Shown here piece by piece: positions 57,104 to 64,000 of a stretch of DNA of 64,000 nucleotides. Every line of letters begins with the position of its first letter. The first letter of the stretch is position 1. Made by a program: the position numbers and the translations under genes. The notes beneath the pieces were generated by a model. The model worked only from the letters and a program-made list of their open reading frames with translations, was not told the origin of the DNA and searched no databases. The DNA is from Methylobacterium sp. J-068 (GTDB lineage Bacteria; Pseudomonadota; Alphaproteobacteria; Rhizobiales; Beijerinckiaceae), in NCBI RefSeq assembly GCF_022829445.1, contig NZ_JAKSXY010000047.1:62001-126000 (forward strand), in the 5' to 3' direction.

Positions 57104-58924
57104 TCAATCGAAATGCGCGAGATCGCAGATCCGCATCTGCGCGCGCTCGGCACCGCGCCACGTGTCGACGGACAAGGTTCCGGCGACGTGGACCTCGCGG
57201 CCGATTCCGGAAAGGATCGCCTGTCCCAGCGGCCCCTGCGCGGCCCGGAACGCGATGGCGCCGATCGCCTGACCGTCGCGGCTGCGCAGCCGCGCCCGCA
57301 CGTGCCCGTGGCCGACGATGCCGGCATCGACGATGCGATGGCGGGGCAGGACGAAGGTCGGTTCGGGGGCGGCCGCTCCGAACGGTCCGGCGCGGTGGAT
57401 CATCCGGACCATCTCGGCGGTGGCGCCGCCAGCGCTCAGCGTGCCGTCGACCATGAGCGCTTCGACGGCTCGGGCGTCGGCCACGTTGCGCGCCAGGGCG
57501 GCACCGAGATGCTCGCCAAAGCGCGTGACGTCGGGCCCCGAGAGGGTGACGCCGGCCGCCATGGCATGGCCCCCTCCTTTCAGCGCGAGGCCCGCCTCGA
57601 CGGCCGCGCGCACCGCGTGGCCGAGATCCGCTCCGGGAATCGAGCGGCCGGAACCGGTCGCGGTCCCGTCGGGGCGCAGCGCGAAGGCGAAGGCCGGGCG
57701 TCCGAAGCGCTCCTTCAGCCGCGCCGCGATGAGGCCGACGATTCCGGGGTGCCAGTCGGCGGAGGCGGCGACCAGGATGGGACGATCGGGGTCGAGGCTG
57801 AGGGCGTGGTCCATCTCGGCCTCGGCGGCCGCGACGGCCTGCGCCTCGATGGCTTGGCGCTCGCGATTGAGCCTGTCCAATTCGGCGGCGATGCGGGCGG
57901 CCTCCACCGGATCGGCGGTAGTGAGGAGCCGCGCGCCGAGCCCCGCGTCGCCGATGCGGCCGCCCGCATTGATGCGCGGTCCGACGAGGTAGCCGAGATG
58001 CCAGGCTTCCGGGGGCTCGCTCAAGGAGGCCGCATCGAGGAGGGCGGCGAGGCCGAGGCGCCCGCGTGCCCGCATCACCTTCAGGCCCTGGAGCACGAAG
58101 GCGCGATTGAGGCCGACGAGCGGCACCACGTCCGCGACGGTGGCCAGGGCCACGAGGTCGAGGGCGTCGGTGAGATCGGGCAGGCGCTCGGGCGGCGCTC
58201 CATCCCGCCGTAGGCGCCGGTTGAGCGCGACCAGGGTGAGGAAGACAACGCCCGCCGCGCAGAGATGGCCGAGGCCCGAGAGGTCGTCGAGGCGGTTCGG
58301 GTTCACCAGGGCCCGCGCGGGTGGCAGGTGCTCCGGCGCGCCGTGATGGTCGAGCACCACCACGTCGAGACCGAGCAAGACCGCCGCTTCCAGGGGGGCG
58401 TGCCCGCTGGTGCCGCAATCGACGGTGACGAGAAGCGTCGCGCCCGCCTCGGACAGGGCCGTGACGGCGGCGACGTTGGGTCCGTAGCCCTCGGTGATCC
58501 GGTCCGGGATGTGAATGCGGACGTCGAGGCCGAGGCCGCGCAGGTAGGCGGCCAGCAGGGCCGCGCTGGCCGCGCCGTCGACGTCGTAATCGCCGAAGAT
58601 CGCCACGCACTCTTTCGCCGCGACCGCGCGGGCGAGACGCTCGACGGCAGCCCCCATGTCCACGAGGCAATCCGGGTCCGGCATCAGGTCGCGCAGGCGC
58701 GGTTGCAGGTGGGCCTCGGCTTCGGCCGGACGAATGCCGCGTCCGGCCAGGACGCGGGCGAGCAGGTCGGGCAGGGCGTGAGCCTGGACCATCGTGGCCG
58801 CGTAGGCCTGGAGGGCCGGGTCCGCGCAGCGGTCCCGCCAGGGACGCCCGAGGACGGAGCGGGAAACGTCGAGGAACGCGCGCGGCGCGTCGAGGGCATG
58901 GGCGGCTGACACGGGCGGGATCAT
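57104..58924 (-). CDS. recJ: single-stranded-DNA-specific exonuclease RecJ
   Basis: 5'-3' exonuclease of recombination and mismatch repair. ATG at 58924 gives 606 residues; the frame runs 13 codons further but with no better ribosome site. DHH-phosphoesterase motifs: FGDYDVDGAASAALL (motif I), VTVDCGTSG (II) and VVLDHHGAPEHLP (III); ALATVADVVPLVGLNR and GPRINAGGRIGDA are RecJ-specific. The DHHA1 domain has ALKGGGHAMAAGVTL and the OB-fold ends ICDLAHFD. Its 5' end is 101 bases from pntB across a terminator. Confidence 0.96.
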   Translation of the reverse strand: MIPPVSAAHALDAPRAFLDVSRSVLGRPWRDRCADPALQAYAATMVQAHALPDLLARVLAGRGIRPAEAEAHLQPRLRDLMPDPDCLVDMGAAVERLARAVAAKECVAIFGDYDVDGAASAALLAAYLRGLGLDVRIHIPDRITEGYGPNVAAVTALSEAGATLLVTVDCGTSGHAPLEAAVLLGLDVVVLDHHGAPEHLPPARALVNPNRLDDLSGLGHLCAAGVVFLTLVALNRRLRRDGAPPERLPDLTDALDLVALATVADVVPLVGLNRAFVLQGLKVMRARGRLGLAALLDAASLSEPPEAWHLGYLVGPRINAGGRIGDAGLGARLLTTADPVEAARIAAELDRLNRERQAIEAQAVAAAEAEMDHALSLDPDRPILVAASADWHPGIVGLIAARLKERFGRPAFAFALRPDGTATGSGRSIPGADLGHAVRAAVEAGLALKGGGHAMAAGVTLSGPDVTRFGEHLGAALARNVADARAVEALMVDGTLSAGGATAEMVRMIHRAGPFGAAAPEPTFVLPRHRIVDAGIVGHGHVRARLRSRDGQAIGAIAFRAAQGPLGQAILSGIGREVHVAGTLSVDTWRGAERAQMRICDLAHFD

Positions 58925-58960
58925 AGCGAGAAGCGCCGCCGACCGCTGCATCCCAAACGA

Positions 58961-58990
58961 CAAAGGGGCCGGCGATCGCGCGCCGGCCCC
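58961..58990 (-). terminator. terminator of the pnt operon
   Basis: On the minus strand GGGGCCGGCG and CGCCGGCCCC form a perfect 10-bp stem with a 6-base loop followed by TTTG, 34 bases after the pntB stop. Confidence 0.8.
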
Positions 58991-59024
58991 CTCGATCCTG
59001 AACGTCGGGTCCGACCCGCGCGGC

Positions 59025-60425
59025 TCAGAGGTTCTTGACGATGCTGTCGACCACCTTCTTGGCGTCGCCGAACAGCATCATGGTGTTGTCGCGGAAGAAC
59101 ACCTCGTTCTCGACGCCGGCATAGCCGGAGCCCATGCCGCGCTTGATGAACAGCACGGTCTTGGCCTTCTCCACGTCGAGGATCGGCATGCCGTAGATCG
59201 GCGAGGTCTTGTCGGTCTTGGCCGCGGGGTTCGTGACGTCGTTGGCACCGATCACGAAGGCCACGTCGGCCTGCGGGAAGTCGCCGTTGATGTCCTCGAG
59301 CTCGTGCACCTCGTCGTAGGGGACGTTGGCTTCGGCCAACAGCACGTTCATGTGCCCGGGCATGCGGCCGGCGACGGGGTGGATGGCGTACTTCACCTCC
59401 ACGCCCTCCTTCTTGAGCAGGTCGACCATCTCGCGAAGGCTGTGCTGGGCCTGGGCCACCGCCATGCCGTAGCCGGGCACGATGATGACGCGCTCGGCGT
59501 TCTTCATGATGTAGGCCGCGTCGTCCGCCGAGCCCTGCTTGACCGGACGGGTCTCGACGGCGCCACCGCCGGCACCCGCGGCGGCATCGCCACCGAAACC
59601 GCCGAGGATCACCGAGATGAACGACCGGTTCATCGCCTTGCACATGATGTAGGACAGGATCGCGCCCGAGGAGCCCACGAGGGCGCCGGTGATGATGAGC
59701 GCGAGGTTGCCCAGGGTGAAGCCGATGCCGGCCGCCGCCCAGCCCGAGTAGGAGTTCAGCATCGAGACGACGACGGGCATGTCGGCGCCGCCGATCGGGA
59801 TGATGAGCAGCCCGCCGAGCACGAAGGAGAGGATGACGATCAGCCAGAAGACCGCCTTGCTCTCGTTGCCGATGAAGATCGCGATCAGCACCACGAGGGC
59901 GATGCCCAGCGCGATGTTGATGGCGTGGCGCTGCGGCAGCATGATCGGCTTGCCGGACATACGGCCGTCGAGCTTCAGGAAGGCAATGACCGAGCCCGTG
60001 AAGGTGATGGCACCGATGGCGACACCGAGCGCCATCTCGAACAGCGACTCCTTGTGGATGTGGCCGTTCTCGAGGATGCCCACCGCCTGCGGCGCGTAGA
60101 GCGTCGCAGCCGCACCCATCACGGCCGCGAGGCCGACGAGGGAGTGGAAGGCCGCGACGAGCTGCGGCATCGCCGTCATCGGCACGCGCTTGGCGATGAC
60201 CGCGCCGGCACCGCCGCCGATGGCGAGGCCGAGGATCACGATGCCCCAGGCGCCCGCGCCGGCCGGCGGATGGCCGACCAGGGTTGTCAGCATGGCCAAT
60301 CCCATGCCGATCATGCCGTAGAGGTTGCCCTGCCGCGACGTGGTCGGGTGCGAGAGGCCCCGCAGCGCCATGATGAACAGGACGCCGGAGACGATGTAGA
60401 GAAGGGATGAGACGTTCTGGGACAT
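59025..60425 (-). CDS. pntB: NAD(P) transhydrogenase subunit beta
   Basis: Membrane and NADP(H)-binding subunit of the proton-pumping transhydrogenase, which uses the proton gradient to make NADPH. 466 residues: about nine hydrophobic segments (for example IGMGLAMLTTLVG, LVAAFHSLVGLAAVMGA, ALVVLIAIFIGN), then a soluble domain III with VIIVPGYGMAVAQAQHSLREMVDLLKKEGV (quoted in part), HPVAGRMPGHMNVLLAEANV and GANDVTNPAA. Complete. Downstream of pntAB by 3 bases. Confidence 0.97.
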   Translation of the reverse strand: MSQNVSSLLYIVSGVLFIMALRGLSHPTTSRQGNLYGMIGMGLAMLTTLVGHPPAGAGAWGIVILGLAIGGGAGAVIAKRVPMTAMPQLVAAFHSLVGLAAVMGAAATLYAPQAVGILENGHIHKESLFEMALGVAIGAITFTGSVIAFLKLDGRMSGKPIMLPQRHAINIALGIALVVLIAIFIGNESKAVFWLIVILSFVLGGLLIIPIGGADMPVVVSMLNSYSGWAAAGIGFTLGNLALIITGALVGSSGAILSYIMCKAMNRSFISVILGGFGGDAAAGAGGGAVETRPVKQGSADDAAYIMKNAERVIIVPGYGMAVAQAQHSLREMVDLLKKEGVEVKYAIHPVAGRMPGHMNVLLAEANVPYDEVHELEDINGDFPQADVAFVIGANDVTNPAAKTDKTSPIYGMPILDVEKAKTVLFIKRGMGSGYAGVENEVFFRDNTMMLFGDAKKVVDSIVKNL

Positions 60426-60428
60426 GTC

Positions 60429-60878
60429 TCAGGCCTTCTTCTTGTACATGCCGAGCATGCGCTGAGTGACGAGGAACCCGCCGAAGATGTTCACGCTGGC
60501 GAGGATGATGCCGATGAAACCGAAGAGGCGAGCCCAGCCGGTGCCGTGTTCGACGTAAGGAACGCCGGCCGCGAGGAGCGCGCCGACGATGATGACCGAG
60601 GAGATCGCATTGGTGACGGACATCAGCGGCGTGTGGAGGGCGGGGGTGACCGACCAGACCACGTAGTAGCCGACGAAGATCGCCAGCACGAAGATCGCGA
60701 GCTGGAAGACCGTGGGGTCGACGGCGCCGTGGGTCACGGCGCTGATGCCGTGGCCGAGGCTGTCGGCGTAGCGCTGCGCATCGGCGGCGTGCTGCTGCGC
60801 GATATCGGCAGCGGTTCGGGCCGCGGCAGCGGCGGTGCGCGCCTGCTCGGCGGCCTGATCGGGGGGAAGCGTGGCCAT
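60429..60878 (-). CDS. pntAB: NAD(P) transhydrogenase subunit alpha, membrane part
   Basis: 149-residue small membrane subunit of the split alpha chain. An Ala/Gln-rich soluble N-terminus (about 55 residues) precedes hydrophobic [34 protein letters not shown] and [18 protein letters not shown], ending with the conserved [11 protein letters not shown]. The split pntAA/pntAB/pntB arrangement is the alphaproteobacterial form. Confidence 0.95.
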   Translation of the reverse strand: MATLPPDQAAEQARTAAAAARTAADIAQQHAADAQRYADSLGHGISAVTHGAVDPTVFQLAIFVLAIFVGYYVVWSVTPALHTPLMSVTNAISSVIIVGALLAAGVPYVEHGTGWARLFGFIGIILASVNIFGGFLVTQRMLGMYKKKA

Positions 60879-60895
60879 CGTATCCTCCGTCGGGA

Positions 60896-62035
60896 TCAGG
60901 ATTTGGGTTGGAACGAGGGATGCGAGACCTGACCGTCCCGGGTCAGGTTGGTCGCCTTGACGAGCTCATCGTCCCATTTCACCGCGAGGGTCTTCGCGTC
61001 TTTGTCGATGAGCGTCTCGACGAAGGCGTAAAGGTTGCGGGCGTAGAGACTCGAGGCCGTGGCGGCGAGGCGGCCGGGCACGTTGAGGTGGCCGACGATC
61101 TTCACGCCCTTGTCGGTGACGACGATCTCGCCGGGCTTGGCGCCCTCGACGTTGCCGCCGCGCTCGACCGCGAGGTCGATCAGGACCGAACCCGGCTTCA
61201 TTGAGGCGACCATGGCCTCGGAGACGAGCTGGGGCGCCGGACGGCCGGGAATCAGGGCCGTCGTGATGACGATGTCCTGCTTGGCGATGTGGGTGGTGAC
61301 GAGGTCGGCCTGCTTCTTCTTGTACTCGGCCGACATCTCCTTGGCGTAGCCGCCCGAAGTCTCGGCCTGCTTGAATTCCTCGTCCTCGACGGCGACGAAC
61401 TTCGCACCGAGGGATTCGACCTGCTCCTTGGTGGCGGGACGCACGTCCGTGGCGGTGACCACCGCGCCCATGCGGCGGGCCGTGGCGATGGCCTGGAGGC
61501 CGGCGACGCCGACGCCCATCACGAAGACGCGGGCGGCCGGCACCGTGCCGGCGGCGGTCATCATCATGGGCATGGCGCGGCCGTACTCGGCGGCACCGTC
61601 CACGACGGCGCGGTAGCCCGCGAGGTTGGCCTGGCTGGAGAGCACGTCCATCACCTGCGCGCGGGTGATGCGGGGCATCAGCTCCATGGCGAAGGCGTCG
61701 AGCCCGGCCTCGGCCATGGCGCCGAGTTCCGCCTCGTGACCGTAGGGGTCCATGATCGCGACCACGGTGGCGCCGCGCTTGAGGAGAGCGATTTCTTCGG
61801 ACGAAGGCCGCCGGACCTTCAGGACGAGGTCGGCGGAGCCGGCGGCATCCGCCGCCGAGCCGGCGATGGTGGCGCCGGCCGCCTCGTACTCCGCATCCGG
61901 CACGCCGGCCTTCAGACCGGCGCCGGACTGAACGGCCACATCGGCCCCGAGGCCGATGAATTTCTTGACCGTTTCTGGCACCGCCGCGACCCGCGGCTCC
62001 GCGGGATCGGTTTCCGATAATACAGCGATGCGCAT
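60896..62035 (-). CDS. pntAA: NAD(P) transhydrogenase subunit alpha, NAD-binding part
   Basis: 379-residue soluble domain I with NAD(H) site. ATG at 62035 has GGAG 9 bases upstream; the frame reads 14 codons further without conservation. It begins [63 protein letters not shown] is the Rossmann motif, followed by [48 protein letters not shown] (quoted in pieces). First gene of pntAA-pntAB-pntB. Confidence 0.97.
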   Translation of the reverse strand: MRIAVLSETDPAEPRVAAVPETVKKFIGLGADVAVQSGAGLKAGVPDAEYEAAGATIAGSAADAAGSADLVLKVRRPSSEEIALLKRGATVVAIMDPYGHEAELGAMAEAGLDAFAMELMPRITRAQVMDVLSSQANLAGYRAVVDGAAEYGRAMPMMMTAAGTVPAARVFVMGVGVAGLQAIATARRMGAVVTATDVRPATKEQVESLGAKFVAVEDEEFKQAETSGGYAKEMSAEYKKKQADLVTTHIAKQDIVITTALIPGRPAPQLVSEAMVASMKPGSVLIDLAVERGGNVEGAKPGEIVVTDKGVKIVGHLNVPGRLAATASSLYARNLYAFVETLIDKDAKTLAVKWDDELVKATNLTRDGQVSHPSFQPKS

Positions 62036-62103
62036 GCAGGAATGCTCCTTAAAGGACGGCCCGAAGGCGACCCGCAAAATCAGTCAGATTGTGGAGAGGA
62101 AGA

Positions 62104-62397
62104 TCAGGCGAAGGCGAGGTACAGGGCAAGAAGAATGCCGACCGCCAGGGGGGCCTTGTAGCCGACCGCCGGGGCCAGGGCACCGACGGTTCCGGCGATA
62201 CCGGACAGGATCACGCCGAAGATCGCCGTCAGCCACGCCTCGCGAATGCCGCCGATGGCCAGCGCCAGGACCCAGCACAGCACCACGCCGGTGCCGATTT
62301 CGACGAACCGAACGAAGCCGCGATAGGTCTGCTCGTGGGTCTTCTCATCCATTGCCGGGCTGTAATGCACGCCGGACACGGTCTTGGTATCGGCCAT
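62104..62397 (-). CDS. aa3-type cytochrome c oxidase subunit IV
   Basis: 97 residues: a soluble N-terminus (MADTKTVSGVHYSPAMDEKTHEQTYRGFVRF) typical of COX_aa3_IV, then two to three hydrophobic segments (GTGVVLCWVLALAIGG, LTAIFGVILSGIAGTVGAL, PLAVGILLALYLAF). The HEQTYRGFVRF motif is the family signature. It lies upstream of pntAA, 68 bases away, rather than with the other oxidase genes, as in several Hyphomicrobiales. It may be an assembly or stability subunit. Confidence 0.88.
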   Translation of the reverse strand: MADTKTVSGVHYSPAMDEKTHEQTYRGFVRFVEIGTGVVLCWVLALAIGGIREAWLTAIFGVILSGIAGTVGALAPAVGYKAPLAVGILLALYLAFA

Positions 62398-62521
62398 CTT
62401 GTGGGCGTCCCCTTGGGCATCATCTTGATTTGTTCCAAGGGGATTTAGCGCATGCCAAGGTCGCTCGCAATCGACATGCGCGCCTCGCTATCGCCACGAA
62501 CGGCTTTTTGTAGGCTCGCTT

Positions 62522-63925
62522 TCAAGCCGGCAACGGAAGTCCGGCCTGCACCAGCGCCTCGCCCTGGCGCGCTTCGAGGTCGGCGAGCGAGAACCGGTCG
62601 ATCTCGGCCTCGAACAACCGATGGTAGTTCAGCTCGGAGCGCAGGTGCAGGAAGACCGCGCCGAGGCCGACCGCGGCCCGATCCATGAACACGAATTCCT
62701 GGGGGATCGTCACAGGCCCGCGCGCCTTGAGGGCCTGATGCACCTCGAAAGCCTGGCGCCGCCCGTATTCGCCGGGCTTGACGCCGTCCGCGACGGTCCG
62801 CGTCCGGTCCTCGAGGATCGGCCCGTAGATGAAGCGCGCCCAGATGTTGAGGATCTCCACCAGTTCCCTGTTGAGGTTCTTGAAGCCCCAGGTCTCGTAG
62901 GCGTGGAGGATGCGGGCCTCGTCGTTGGTCAGCAATCCCCGGTAGAGATCGACGACGCCGCCCACGAAACGCGGGTGGAAGATGCGCACGCAACCGTAAT
63001 CGAGCAGGTTGATGCCCTGTGCCTCGCCGCCTTCCGAGAATACCGTGTAATTGCCGAGATGCGGATCGCCGTGGATGACGGCGGCCCGACTGAACGGATG
63101 CCACCAGGCCTTGAACATCGATTGTGCGAGCCGGTTGCGGATCTCGATGGGCGAGGCGGCGAAATCGAGGATGCGGTCGCCGTCGAGCCAGCCGAGCGTC
63201 AGCAGCCGCTTGGTCGACAGATCCTTGTGGATGGCGGGCACCCGCACGGCGTCGATGTCCCGCAAGACGTTGCCGTAGAGCACGCCGTGTTTGGCCTCGC
63301 GCTCGTAATCGAGTTCCTCGCGGACCCGCGCGCCGATCTCCTTGGCGATCTCGCGGGTGTCGAGCCAGGTGGATATCCGCCGGTGCAGGGCGAAGGCGAC
63401 TTCGAGCTGCTTCAGATCGGCTTCCACGGCCGATTGCATGTCCGGATACTGGAGCTTGCAGGCGAGCCGGGTGCCATCGGGGGCCGTGGCGCGGTGGACC
63501 TGCCCCAGCGAGGCGGCGGCGGCGGGCTTCAGGTCGAAGCTCTGGAAGCGGCCCTGCCAGTCCGGGCCGAGTTCGGCCATCATCCGGCGCTTGACGAAGG
63601 CGGCTCCCATCGGCGGGGCGTCGGCCTGGAGTTTCTGCAGTTCGGTGGCGTATTCGGGCGGCAGCAGGTCCGGCACCGTAGCGAGCAGTTGCGCCACCTT
63701 CATGATCGGGCCCTTCAGCCCGCCTAGGGCCTGGGCCAAAGCCGCCGCGTTGCTGGGCGCTTCCTTCCCGCCGAACAGCTTGGCACCGGCCATGCGCGCC
63801 GCCACCCCGCCCACATTGGCGCCGACGCGGGCGTAGCGGCTGGCGCGCGCGGAGAAGCGGTTGGCTTCGCGATCGGTATCGGCCATCGGGTGCATCAACT
63901 CGGCAGAGAAATGTTCTGTCGACAT
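62522..63925 (-). CDS. AarF/UbiB-type ABC1 kinase-like protein
   Basis: 467 residues of the UbiB/ADCK (ABC1) atypical kinase family, linked to ubiquinone synthesis and lipid homeostasis. The family's N-terminal KxGQ motif region appears as PIMKVAQLLATVPDLLPPEY, with Ala in place of Gly. The Ala-rich nucleotide loop is KPAAAASLGQVHRA, the lysine is in LACKLQYPD, and the catalytic loop is VIHGDPHLGNYTVF; the metal Asp follows in INLLDYGCVRIF. A later ATG is possible, since the first residues are poorly conserved. The right edge cuts its upstream region. Family sure, function only by analogy. Confidence 0.9.
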   Translation of the reverse strand: MSTEHFSAELMHPMADTDREANRFSARASRYARVGANVGGVAARMAGAKLFGGKEAPSNAAALAQALGGLKGPIMKVAQLLATVPDLLPPEYATELQKLQADAPPMGAAFVKRRMMAELGPDWQGRFQSFDLKPAAAASLGQVHRATAPDGTRLACKLQYPDMQSAVEADLKQLEVAFALHRRISTWLDTREIAKEIGARVREELDYEREAKHGVLYGNVLRDIDAVRVPAIHKDLSTKRLLTLGWLDGDRILDFAASPIEIRNRLAQSMFKAWWHPFSRAAVIHGDPHLGNYTVFSEGGEAQGINLLDYGCVRIFHPRFVGGVVDLYRGLLTNDEARILHAYETWGFKNLNRELVEILNIWARFIYGPILEDRTRTVADGVKPGEYGRRQAFEVHQALKARGPVTIPQEFVFMDRAAVGLGAVFLHLRSELNYHRLFEAEIDRFSLADLEARQGEALVQAGLPLPA

Positions 63926-64000
63926 AAGCGCGCTGCCTCTGCTTGCCAGGGCAGCGGGCTCTTGCGTCGCGGATCGGCGTTCAGGCGTTCGGCCGGTTGT

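Overview
The window is chromosomal DNA from a high-GC alphaproteobacterium of the order Hyphomicrobiales, most likely a Methylobacterium/Methylorubrum-type organism. The clues are a Porin_2-family porin with the typical MKLLKSSLLASAAG leader, an Entner-Doudoroff pair (edd-eda), a fused-type petABC bc1 operon, the yqeY-dnaG-rpoD block, an alphaproteobacterial-length CarB, a split pntAA/pntAB/pntB transhydrogenase and codon use strongly biased to G/C. Genus assignment is inference; no rRNA is present.

Layout. 1-4.2 kb: an exporter of the YbbA/YbbP type (truncated by the left edge) divergent from a TesA-like esterase and thpR. 4.2-12.9 kb: a long leftward block of housekeeping genes, petA-petB-petC-mtnP-hisB-DUF2628-hisH-hisA-hisF-hisE-coaA. 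13.4-19.2 kb: two paralogous acidic-amino-acid-type binding proteins flanking a porin, the second directly downstream of a DctA-type symporter. 19.5-22 kb: edd-eda. 22.1-26.3 kb: SulP transporter, a membrane diguanylate cyclase with a repeat insertion, and an AraC regulator. 26.6-31 kb: an XRE-like protein, tRNA-Leu, an FAD monooxygenase, a zinc-finger protein, map and radC. 31.1-35.3 kb: a four-gene cluster of circularly permuted ATP-grasp, alpha-E protein, transglutaminase and Anbu (bacterial proteasome-like protease). 35.3-38.4 kb: thiOSGE under a TPP riboswitch. 38.4-45.5 kb: adenylate cyclase, an unidentified protein, rpoD, dnaG, yqeY. 45.7-53.4 kb: carA, a small membrane protein, carB, greA, a secreted protein, and an ELM1-family protein. 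53.4-56.8 kb: a scarred zone holding a rearranged trxB remnant, an intact trxB, an IS481 transposase fragment, a broken cytochrome b561 gene and yceI. 56.8-64 kb: tRNA-Gly, tRNA-Tyr, recJ, pntB-pntAB-pntAA, an aa3 oxidase subunit IV gene and an AarF/UbiB-type kinase.

Most genes are core metabolism: histidine, thiamine, pyrimidine/arginine precursor (carAB), CoA, respiration (bc1, transhydrogenase) and replication/transcription (dnaG, rpoD, greA). The least understood coherent system is the ATP-grasp/alpha-E/transglutaminase/Anbu cluster, whose gene set is known from comparative genomics but whose product and substrate are not established. The clearest evolutionary story is the 53.4-56.8 kb zone, where gene loss, a duplicated trxB and insertion-sequence debris lie side by side.
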